Assembly (NCBI GenBank): GCA_963589425.1
Contig: CAVAKZ010000016.1
Span: forward strand, 1 to 47,161
Direction of reading: 5' to 3'
Source of the DNA: CAKRJP01 sp963589425
GTDB taxonomy: Bacteria > Bacillota > Clostridia > Lachnospirales > Lachnospiraceae
DNA length: 47,161 nt
Below the pieces are notes generated by a model, which worked only from the letters and a program-made list of their open reading frames with translations, was not told the origin of the DNA and did not search any database. The position numbers and the translations under genes are program-made. The first letter of the stretch is position 1; each line of letters starts with the position of its first letter. This document shows positions 25,656 to 33,222 of the stretch, in pieces.

Positions 25656-26972
25656 ATGGAAATAGGAATTTTTGCATCTGTAAATGATGCGATCGGCTTT
25701 GTGAGAAATGCTCACGAACGTTATCAGACATTATCCCTTGAGGATCGATGTGAAATCATAGAAGCCATAAGATGCAAACTGTTAGAGCAGGTAGATGTTA
25801 TTGCAATGCTTGCTTTACAGGAAACCGGAATGGGTAATTACGCAGATAAGAAGACAAAATTAGAGGCGGCAATTAAGAATACACCGGGAGTGGAAGATTT
25901 GATTACAGAAGTCAAGACAGGAGATAGAGGCATGGTTCTCTACGAACTTAGTGGCTTTGGAGTTATCTGCACCTTAGAACCGGTAACCAGCCCGGCGGCT
26001 TCATTGGTGAATCATGTGATCAGCATGGTGGCTGCAGGAAATGCAGTAGTGATCTGTCCGAATCCTAGAGCCTTACAGACTACCAAATATGTAACCAGTC
26101 TTATCAGCAGTGCAATCGTAGAAACCTGTGGAATTGATAATTTAGTGGTAGCATTGGATGAAAGCTCCATTGATAAAGCACAGGAGATTATGCATCATCC
26201 GGATGTAGACATGATAGTATGTAACGCAGGGGAAGCAGCTCTTAAGGGAGCTTTATCCTGCGGCAAAAAGGTTATTGGTGAAGGTCAAAGCAATGCTGTC
26301 GTATTAGTAGATGAGACAGCAGATTTAAATGCTGCAGCATTTGAAATTTCTAGAAGCGCTTCCTTTGATAACAACTTGATTCATACTTCAGAGAAAACCA
26401 TAGTAGTTGTTAAAGAAGCAAAAGATGAGCTTGTGAAAGCATTTGCTCGTAATAAGACAAAAGTAATCTCTAGTTCGGAAGAATGCCAAAAGCTTGCAGA
26501 TCTTATTTTAAGACAAGATATGGTTCTTAGAAGAAAATGGATCGGAAAGAGCGCAGCTGAGATTTTAGATGCAGCGGGAATTTCTCATGAAAGTGATGTG
26601 CAGTTAATTCTGGTTGAAGCAGATTTGCCGCATCCCTTTGTGACAGAAGAACTTAGAACCCCGGTGCTTGCTTATGTGGTAGCAGAAAACTACGAAGAAG
26701 GTTTGGAAATGACCTTGGATATTGAGCAGCGTTACAAACATACAGCAGCGATCTTCTCAAAAGATATAAATCGATTGAGCGAAGCTGCAAGGGTCTTACA
26801 GACTGCAGTGTTTGTGAAGAATGGACCGAGTTTAAGTGGTGTTGGATTGTTAGCGCCTAATAGTCCCTTTGCTTTAACAGTTGCAAATGTGACAGGTGAA
26901 GGCGCAGTTACCGCAAGACATTTCGCTAGAAGAAGAAAATGCATTTTAACTAATGGATTTTCCATTCGATAA
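25656..26972 (+). CDS. Aldehyde dehydrogenase paralogue lacking the catalytic Cys (putative pseudoenzyme)
   Basis: A 438-residue protein plainly homologous to the PduP-like enzyme of this locus over its whole length (TPGVEDLITEVKTGDRG and GAVTARHFARRRKC have exact counterparts there). In the strand where that enzyme has FDNNVPCIAEK with Cys277, this one reads FDNNLIHTSEK, so the nucleophile is His243. It also lacks the N-terminal cargo helix, explaining the shorter length. Without a thiol it cannot form the thiohemiacetal, so acyl-CoA synthesis is not expected; the fold and acidic/basic pattern are kept with no stop or frameshift. A structural, assembly or regulatory partner of PduP is the likely role. 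Confidence 0.85.
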   Translation: MEIGIFASVNDAIGFVRNAHERYQTLSLEDRCEIIEAIRCKLLEQVDVIAMLALQETGMGNYADKKTKLEAAIKNTPGVEDLITEVKTGDRGMVLYELSGFGVICTLEPVTSPAASLVNHVISMVAAGNAVVICPNPRALQTTKYVTSLISSAIVETCGIDNLVVALDESSIDKAQEIMHHPDVDMIVCNAGEAALKGALSCGKKVIGEGQSNAVVLVDETADLNAAAFEISRSASFDNNLIHTSEKTIVVVKEAKDELVKAFARNKTKVISSSEECQKLADLILRQDMVLRRKWIGKSAAEILDAAGISHESDVQLILVEADLPHPFVTEELRTPVLAYVVAENYEEGLEMTLDIEQRYKHTAAIFSKDINRLSEAARVLQTAVFVKNGPSLSGVGLLAPNSPFALTVANVTGEGAVTARHFARRRKCILTNGFSIR

Positions 26973-26983
26973 GGTTAAAAAAT

Positions 26984-28099
26984 ATGAAACAGGTATATAT
27001 CAAAACAAGAGTTTTCTCCGGACAGGATTCTTTGGAACGTCTAAGAAAATTCACAGATAAAAAAATCTGGCTGGTTTGTGATGGTTTTTTAGTAGATAAC
27101 GGAACTGTTAATTTGATTACCAGCAAGATTAGTAAGTCTAACAAAATAGTTGTATGTAAGGATGTTATTCCGGATCCACCTCTTGAAAATATAGCTAAGG
27201 GAGTTGCTTTGTTAAAGAACATTCAGCCGGATGTCATTATTGCATTTGGTGGTGGATCAGCGATTGATACGGCTAAGGGAATTATTTATTTCGCGCCTTT
27301 ATCAGGATATGATAAGAAGCCGAAATTTGTAGCTATTCCTACAACCAGTGGTACAGGATCAGAGGTTACCTCTGTTACTGTAATCACAGACAAGGAAATG
27401 GAAACCAAACACCTGGTGGTAAGCCATGACATGCTTCCGGATGAAGTTATCCTTTGTCCCCAGCTTACCATGTCTGTACCGGCATCCATTACTGCTAACA
27501 CAGGGATGGATGTTTTGACACATGTTTTAGAAGCTTATGTAGCCAAGAATTCTAATGCATATTCAGATGCCTTGGCTGAGAAGGGTGTTGAACTGGTGTT
27601 CCAGTATTTGAAAACATGCTACGATCGTGGAGAGGACTTAGAGGCTAGAGGTAAGATGCAGGAAGCTTCTAATATTGCAGGAAGTGCATTTAATATCGCA
27701 GGACTTGGTATGAATCATGCCATTGCTCATCAGCTTGGCGGAACCTTCCATATCCCTCATGGTTTGGCAAATACTTTGATTCTCAATGAAGTAATCAAGA
27801 AAAATTCAGAGGATGCCTATATGAGAAGCAGATATGCAACCATCGCGCGTAAGATGGGATTTGCAAGCTTCCAGGAATCCGATGAAGTTGCAGTTATGCA
27901 TCTTTGTGAAAAGATAGATGAATGTAAAGCAGAGATGAAGATGCCTACTAGAATCACAGAGTGTAAAGTCTCAGCAGCTGACGTGAAAGCGAAGATGCCG
28001 GAGATGTGTGAGAATGCTCTAAAAGACGGATGTGTTCCACAGGCACGGATGGTTTATACCAAGGCTGACATTGAAAAGATTTTGCTGAGTGTGTTATAA
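26984..28099 (+). CDS. Iron-containing alcohol dehydrogenase (PduQ-like)
   Basis: Group III, iron-dependent, NAD(H)-using alcohol dehydrogenase. It carries FGGGSAIDTAKG (NAD binding), TSGTGSEVT, the metal ligands in GMDVLTHVLEAY (Asp and His), and MNHAIAHQLGGTFHIPHG (two more His). 371 residues, normal length for PduQ/DhaT. It would reduce propionaldehyde to 1-propanol and regenerate NAD+ for PduP, as in other diol microcompartments. Ends exactly at an element that looks like both a -10 box and a hairpin. Confidence 0.93.
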   Translation: MKQVYIKTRVFSGQDSLERLRKFTDKKIWLVCDGFLVDNGTVNLITSKISKSNKIVVCKDVIPDPPLENIAKGVALLKNIQPDVIIAFGGGSAIDTAKGIIYFAPLSGYDKKPKFVAIPTTSGTGSEVTSVTVITDKEMETKHLVVSHDMLPDEVILCPQLTMSVPASITANTGMDVLTHVLEAYVAKNSNAYSDALAEKGVELVFQYLKTCYDRGEDLEARGKMQEASNIAGSAFNIAGLGMNHAIAHQLGGTFHIPHGLANTLILNEVIKKNSEDAYMRSRYATIARKMGFASFQESDEVAVMHLCEKIDECKAEMKMPTRITECKVSAADVKAKMPEMCENALKDGCVPQARMVYTKADIEKILLSVL

Positions 28100-28100
28100 T
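28071..28100 (+). promoter_or_regulatory. Putative internal promoter for the two-component genes
   Basis: TTGAAA (28071-28076), 18 bp, then TGTTATAAT with TATAAT at 28095-28100, overlapping the stop of the alcohol dehydrogenase gene. It could give the regulators an mRNA of their own. Confidence 0.45.
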
Positions 28101-28127
28101 TATTCTAACTATTTAAGTTAGAATAAT
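28099..28127 (+). other. Intercistronic hairpin before the sensor gene
   Basis: ATTATTCTAAC and GTTAGAATAAT form a perfect 11-bp stem with a seven-base loop. No T-run follows. It starts at the last base of the preceding stop codon and its right arm covers the upstream candidate ATG of the sensor gene. Confidence 0.55.
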
Positions 28128-28158
28128 GAACACAAAGTGTTCTTGGGGAAATGAAAGA

Positions 28159-29490
28159 ATGACAAGAAACGATGAAGCAAAACCATTGGATCAAAGAACG
28201 GAAAAACCAGCAATAAATGTCAATGAATTTGATATTATTCATTTATTTGGTAAGGAAAAACTGGAGGAGATTCAAGAGACAATTTCCAAAGTTACAGGGT
28301 TGGCATTTGTAACAGTTGACTATAAAGGAGAACCGGTTACAGAGCCAACCAGCTTTACCAGTTTGTGCAAGTGTGTTCGAGAGAATCCTTTGACAGAAAG
28401 GGGCTGTTGGTCATCGGATGCCTATGGAGCCATCCAAGCGGCAACCACAAAGAAGACTAGTATTTATTATTGCCCCTGCGGCCTACTGGAGGTTGCAATT
28501 CCTTTAGTAGTAAAAGGGCACTACTTGGGGGGATTTATTGGTGGACAAGTTGCATGCACAGATGCTCCAGAGGATGTAGTTCACTTGGAGACAATTTTTA
28601 AACGGGATGAGCTTTTGGCGGAAGCCGGCATCGATTTGGAATTAAAAAAAGATGCCACCACCATGACATATAAGCAGTTTTGCGATATTGCAGATCTGGC
28701 GACTATGGTAATTAATCAGCTCAGAGACATGGAACTTACCCGTATGGAACATGGATATTCAAATCAGGAAAAGGTGGATGCCTTAGACAAAGAGAATCAG
28801 AATCTAAAATATCAAAATAAGATTAAGGATCTCAAGATTTCTTCCATGAGTTATGCAAGAAGTTCCCAGTTTGTTATGGATACCGTCACAGCCATTGCCA
28901 ATATGGCCATGGTGGAAGGTGCTTTAGAAACAAATGAGGCTCTAATCAAGTTTGCAGATTATATGAAAAATCTTATGGGAAATAACAATACGTTTTGGCC
29001 TCTTTCGGAGGAGCTTGACAATGTGGGACGTTATTTAGAAATTCGTAAGATGCAGCTTGGTGACCGTTTGAATTACTCTATAGAGGTTTCTCATAAGATG
29101 AAGATGTGGAAGACACCACAGCAAATATTGCCGGTATTTGTACAGCAGGCAATTGATTATGGGATTGCTATGAACGAAGATGGAGGAACGGTTAAAATTA
29201 GCGGAACATACAATGATGAAGATGTAATCTTGTATGTGGAAGATAACGGTCCTGGCTTCGATGCAGAAAAAATCGAACAGTATTTTAGTCCGTTTAGAAA
29301 CAATGCGTCAGAAGACGGAATACTACAAAGCGTGGAAGAAACCAGCAAAAGGATGCGAATTCTTTTTGGAAATGATTACGATGTAGTCACGGAAATAGAA
29401 GAAGGCAAAGGTAGACGCGTTTGTATTCGCTATCCAAGGTATTTTAACGAAAGGATAGATGTGGATGTATCGGATTCTGATCGTAGATGA
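28159..29490 (+). CDS. PocR-domain sensor protein with degenerate histidine kinase module
   Basis: A PocR ligand-binding domain (about residues 25-175: IIHLFGKEKLEEIQ, LCKCVRENPLTERGC, YYCPCGLLEVAIPLV) is followed by a coiled coil and a LytS-like His_kinase plus ATPase module. In PocR the domain is linked to sensing diols. Where the phospho-acceptor motif should be N-P-H-F-L-F-N this protein has S-S-Q-F-V-M-D, and the N-box V-E-N-A-I is V-Q-Q-A-I; the G1 box EDNGPGFD is intact. It may therefore be unable to autophosphorylate. The ATG at 28159 has a weak GGGGAAATG upstream; an ATG at 28126 lies in a hairpin. It overlaps the response regulator by 32 bp. Confidence 0.85.
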   Translation: MTRNDEAKPLDQRTEKPAINVNEFDIIHLFGKEKLEEIQETISKVTGLAFVTVDYKGEPVTEPTSFTSLCKCVRENPLTERGCWSSDAYGAIQAATTKKTSIYYCPCGLLEVAIPLVVKGHYLGGFIGGQVACTDAPEDVVHLETIFKRDELLAEAGIDLELKKDATTMTYKQFCDIADLATMVINQLRDMELTRMEHGYSNQEKVDALDKENQNLKYQNKIKDLKISSMSYARSSQFVMDTVTAIANMAMVEGALETNEALIKFADYMKNLMGNNNTFWPLSEELDNVGRYLEIRKMQLGDRLNYSIEVSHKMKMWKTPQQILPVFVQQAIDYGIAMNEDGGTVKISGTYNDEDVILYVEDNGPGFDAEKIEQYFSPFRNNASEDGILQSVEETSKRMRILFGNDYDVVTEIEEGKGRRVCIRYPRYFNERIDVDVSDSDRR

Positions 29491-30478
29491 TGATAGCATA
29501 ATGCGAAAGGCATTGGGCGTCATGATAAGTAAGGTAGAGGGGTTTGAGGTTTGCGGGGAAGCTTCCAACGGAAGAGATGCAATTCTTCTCTATAAAGAGA
29601 CTCAACCCGATATTATTTTTATGGACAACGTAATGCCAGTCATGACTGGATTAGAGGCAATCCGGTCTATTCGAAAAACTGATAATTCGGTTACAATTTA
29701 TGTTCTCAGTGCTTACACAAATTTCAATCTAGCACAGGAAGCAATGAAATTAGAAGTAAAAGAATATCTATTGAAACCAATTCCCCTAAAGACTCTTATA
29801 GCAGTTCTTGCTGATTACAAAAATGCAAGGGATGATAATATTAATCTTTCTATGCGAATCATGGAAGAGCTGATAGAAGCTAGAGACTTTGGAAAAGCAT
29901 ACTACAGTTATGAAGAACAGGTAAAGGAAATTTATCGAAAATACGGAGATGATAGGGAAAAACTGATTGATGTTTTCCGATATTTTGGACAGCATATGAT
30001 TTCCATGATTGGTGGTATGGAGGGACAGATTAAAAATTTAGACGATCTTCTTTCCTTAAATGACAATGTGATTATGGGAAGTCAAGTAGGAGAGATGTGG
30101 TTGTTTAAAGTGATGGATTATGTCTTTAAGCAGCGAAGTATCCGAAGATACCCGGTACTTACCAATGTTTTTCAATATATTGATGAGCATATCAGTGAAG
30201 AGATTGGCTTAAATCAGATTATCGAAAATTGTGCCATATCCCAGGGATATTTAAGCAGAATTTTCAAAGATCAATTTAAAATCAGTGTGATGGAATATTT
30301 ACACATGCGTAAGTTACATTTGGCAAAATGCTATATGTTCCTTACCAATGATAGTGTTGCGGAAATAGCAGATCGCCTGGGATATAACGAAAGCAGCTAT
30401 TTCAGCAAGGTGTTTAAAAAATATGAACATATGACGGTACAGCAGTACCGGAAAACAATCTTATCTTCAAAGGAGTAG
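29459..30478 (+). CDS. Response regulator, REC plus AraC-type HTH (YesN-like)
   Basis: The N-terminal receiver domain has the acidic pocket (ILIVDDD), phospho-acceptor Asp56 in IIFMDNVMP and Lys in KEYLLKP, all intact. The C-terminal AraC/XylS double HTH is in LNQIIENCAISQGYLSRIFK and DSVAEIADRLGYNESSYFSKVFKK. About 110 residues of helical linker join them. With the overlapping PocR sensor it should activate the microcompartment operon in response to diol; since the partner kinase is degenerate, how it is phosphorylated is open. Likely binds direct repeats near 17.7 kb or 19.3 kb, which I could not identify. Confidence 0.92.
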   Translation: MWMYRILIVDDDSIMRKALGVMISKVEGFEVCGEASNGRDAILLYKETQPDIIFMDNVMPVMTGLEAIRSIRKTDNSVTIYVLSAYTNFNLAQEAMKLEVKEYLLKPIPLKTLIAVLADYKNARDDNINLSMRIMEELIEARDFGKAYYSYEEQVKEIYRKYGDDREKLIDVFRYFGQHMISMIGGMEGQIKNLDDLLSLNDNVIMGSQVGEMWLFKVMDYVFKQRSIRRYPVLTNVFQYIDEHISEEIGLNQIIENCAISQGYLSRIFKDQFKISVMEYLHMRKLHLAKCYMFLTNDSVAEIADRLGYNESSYFSKVFKKYEHMTVQQYRKTILSSKE

Positions 30479-30491
30479 GAGGTGAGATCAG

Positions 30492-31697
30492 GTGGATGAT
30501 TTTTACTTATTGTCCTCTGAATCAGTAACAGAGGGGCATCCGGATAAGCTCTGTGATCAGGTGTCAGATGCAATATTAGACGAGGCCATTAAACAGGACC
30601 CAAAAGCTCATGTGGCGGTTGAGACTATGGCATCTAAGAATACGCTTATGATTGCCGGTGAGATTACAACTTCAGCAAAATTAGATCCGTCAGCTATTGC
30701 AAGAGATGTAATGAGAGGAATTGGTTATACATCAGAAGAGAGTGGTATCGATGCAGATCATTGTATGATACTGACAAATTTAAACGTTCAATCACCGGAC
30801 ATTGCCCAGGGTGTCAATAGGGACCCTAGTGGCGAGGAGTTAATTGGCGGCGGAGACCAAGGAATTATGTATGGTTATGCATCCAATGAAACAGAAAACT
30901 ATATGCCCCTTACGATAGAATTGTCCCATCGTTTAGTCAGACGATTGGCAGAGATTCGTAAGCAGGGAATTGTACCTTGGCTGTATCCAGACGGTAAGGC
31001 TCAGGTTACCATTCGTTATAATCAAGACCATGTTCCTGTATCGCTAGAGGATGTTGTACTTTCTGCACAGCATCATGCTTCCATTCATTTTGATTATTTA
31101 AAAAGTACGTTGATGGATGAGGTGGTATTACCTACTTTATCTGGTCTATTCGATTTAAGTAATACTAGTATTAAGATTAACCCTACAGGAAGATTTGTAG
31201 TGGGTGGTCCATTGGGAGACACAGGTGTTACCGGAAGAAAGCTTATGGTAGATACCTACGGTGGAATCGGAAGACATGGAGGAGGAGCTTTCTCAGGAAA
31301 GGATCCTACAAAAGTTGATCGAAGTGCAGCATATATGGCAAGATATGTAGCAAAGAATGTAGTTGCTGCAGGCTTGGCGGATCGATGTGAAGTTGCAATT
31401 GCATATGCCATAGGTCAGATCGAACCAGAGGCAGTGAATATTGATACTTTTGGAACAGAACATGTAGACAGAAGTTTGATTCAGGCGGCAGTGAAAGAAT
31501 TATTTGATTTCTCAGTAGCAGCAACTATTAAGAAATTAGATCTTCGCAAGCCCCAGTATTTAAAAACTGCTTCCTATGGCCATTTTGGAAGAGAAGATCA
31601 AGGATTTGCATGGGAGAAAACCGATATGGTGGAGGCTCTCAGACAGTCTGTAATTGCAAAGCAATATGCAAGTTTTATGCAAGGAAGTGGAAAATAA
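30492..31697 (+). CDS. metK: S-adenosylmethionine synthetase inside the microcompartment operon
   Basis: Makes SAM from methionine and ATP. Catalytic signatures are complete: SESVTEGHPDKLCDQ, the GAGDQG-like GGGDQGIMYGYASNET, GGGAFSGKDPTKVDRSAAY and a C-terminal YGHFGREDQGFAWEKTD. 401 residues; the C-terminus is about ten residues longer than that of E. coli. Start is GTG with a near-perfect SD, AGGAGGTGA, six bases away. It is followed two bases later by pduL. SAM is consumed by the activating enzyme, so local supply is the obvious reading; a second housekeeping copy elsewhere is likely but cannot be seen here. Confidence 0.93.
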   Translation: MDDFYLLSSESVTEGHPDKLCDQVSDAILDEAIKQDPKAHVAVETMASKNTLMIAGEITTSAKLDPSAIARDVMRGIGYTSEESGIDADHCMILTNLNVQSPDIAQGVNRDPSGEELIGGGDQGIMYGYASNETENYMPLTIELSHRLVRRLAEIRKQGIVPWLYPDGKAQVTIRYNQDHVPVSLEDVVLSAQHHASIHFDYLKSTLMDEVVLPTLSGLFDLSNTSIKINPTGRFVVGGPLGDTGVTGRKLMVDTYGGIGRHGGGAFSGKDPTKVDRSAAYMARYVAKNVVAAGLADRCEVAIAYAIGQIEPEAVNIDTFGTEHVDRSLIQAAVKELFDFSVAATIKKLDLRKPQYLKTASYGHFGREDQGFAWEKTDMVEALRQSVIAKQYASFMQGSGK

Positions 31698-31698
31698 A

Positions 31699-32349
31699 AT
31701 GAATACAACAGCAAAGAGTCAGGAAGAACTGATTCAGGAAATCGTAAAGAATGTAATGGAGCAGCTCAATCAATATAATGAGCTGAAGATTCCTATTGGA
31801 GTTTCTAACCGTCACGTTCATTTATCTAGAAAAGATCTAGATCAGCTGTTTGGAGAAGGATATGAGCTTACAAAGAAATCTGATTTGGCTCAGCCGGGAC
31901 AGTATGCTGCTAACGAAACAGTAGTAGTTAGAGGACCAAAGGGTGAGTTTAAGAAGGTTCGTATCCTGGGACCGGTAAGGCCGGAAAGTCAGGTGGAGAT
32001 TTCTCTTACTGATGGATTCCAGCTTGGAGTGAAAGCGCCGATTAAAGAGTCCGGACATTTGGATGATACACCGGGAGTTACATTAATTGGACCCAAGGGA
32101 ACCGTGGAGATGCCAAGAGGAACTATCGTAGCTCTTAGACACATCCATATGACTCCACAGCAGGCAGCATCTATGGGTCTAAAGGACAAGGACGTGGTAG
32201 AAGTTGAGACCTTTGGGGAACGTGCAGGTGTTTTAGGAAATGTTCTCGTAAGAGTTTCAGATAAGTTTGCATTAGAGATGCATGTGGACATTGATGAGGC
32301 AAATGCATGTTCTTTGAGAAACAAAGACTATGTAGTAATAAAGAAATAA
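31699..32349 (+). CDS. pduL: Phosphate acyltransferase PduL-like
   Basis: Converts propionyl-CoA and phosphate to propionyl-phosphate and recycles CoA in the compartment. Conserved zinc-site motifs: SNRHVHLSRKDL near residue 40 and LRHIHMTP near residue 150. The N-terminal helix ELIQEIVKNVMEQLNQ looks like a targeting helix. 216 residues, normal. The ATG at 31699 is used; an in-frame start inside metK is unlikely. No acyl kinase lies in the window, so the ATP-forming step must be encoded elsewhere. Confidence 0.93.
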   Translation: MNTTAKSQEELIQEIVKNVMEQLNQYNELKIPIGVSNRHVHLSRKDLDQLFGEGYELTKKSDLAQPGQYAANETVVVRGPKGEFKKVRILGPVRPESQVEISLTDGFQLGVKAPIKESGHLDDTPGVTLIGPKGTVEMPRGTIVALRHIHMTPQQAASMGLKDKDVVEVETFGERAGVLGNVLVRVSDKFALEMHVDIDEANACSLRNKDYVVIKK

Positions 32350-32383
32350 TAGAACAAGTAATAAAAGTAATGGAGACAAAGCA

Positions 32384-33199
32384 GTGATCTTAGAAAAAGA
32401 CGTATTAGATTCTTTTGCCCAGCTGGTAGAGGAGAAAAGTGGAAATCAATTTGAAGGTAAACTGAAAGTCGGCGTGGACTTAGGTACTGCGAATATCGTC
32501 CTTGCTGTGGTTGATGAGAATGATACCCCGGTTGCCGGGGCCACATTTCCTTCTTCCGTTGTAAAAGATGGTATCGTCGTGGATTATATGGGAGCTATTC
32601 GCATCGTGAGAAATCTAAAAGCTCAGGTGGAAGAAACCTTGGGAGTGGAACTTACGGAGGCTTCCTGTGCAATCCCGCCAGGGGTTGTAGATGGCAGTGT
32701 GAAGGCAATTGCCAATGTTGTGGAAGGTGCTGGATTTGATGTGATTAATATTGTGGATGAGCCTACTGCGGCAGCTACTGTTCTTGAAATTAGTGATGGA
32801 GCTGTTGTGGATGTTGGTGGTGGTACCACAGGTATTAGTATCTTAAAAGATGGAAAAGTCATCTATACGGCAGATGAACCAACAGGCGGTACCCATATGT
32901 CTTTAGTAATTTCAGGATACTATAATGTTTCCATGGAAGAAGCAGAAGCGATGAAAAAAGATTCGAGTAAAGAGTCGGAGATTTTTCCAATTGTAAAACC
33001 GGTAGTTCAAAAAATGGCTTCTATTGTAAAGCGTTTTGTAGAAGGCTACGACGTGCCGGCGATTTATGTGGTAGGTGGTGCATGCAGCTTTTCAGAATTT
33101 ACTGCAGTATTTGAAAAAGAAATCGGAATTACAACGGTTAAGTCTAATCAACCATTATTGGTTACACCGCTTGGTATTGCAATGAATTGCAAAAAATAA
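32384..33199 (+). CDS. eutJ: EutJ-like Hsp70-fold protein
   Basis: An actin/Hsp70 ATPase domain without a substrate-binding domain: GVDLGTANIVLAVVDEND (phosphate 1), VDVGGGTTGISIL (phosphate 2), YVVGGACSF (adenosine). 271 residues, the length of EutJ. The family is proposed to be a chaperone for microcompartment enzymes, without firm biochemistry. GTG start with GGAGA upstream. Sits between pduL and pduP. Confidence 0.9.
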   Translation: MILEKDVLDSFAQLVEEKSGNQFEGKLKVGVDLGTANIVLAVVDENDTPVAGATFPSSVVKDGIVVDYMGAIRIVRNLKAQVEETLGVELTEASCAIPPGVVDGSVKAIANVVEGAGFDVINIVDEPTAAATVLEISDGAVVDVGGGTTGISILKDGKVIYTADEPTGGTHMSLVISGYYNVSMEEAEAMKKDSSKESEIFPIVKPVVQKMASIVKRFVEGYDVPAIYVVGGACSFSEFTAVFEKEIGITTVKSNQPLLVTPLGIAMNCKK

Positions 33200-33222
33200 T
33201 ACTTGAATCGGAGGGAAATATC

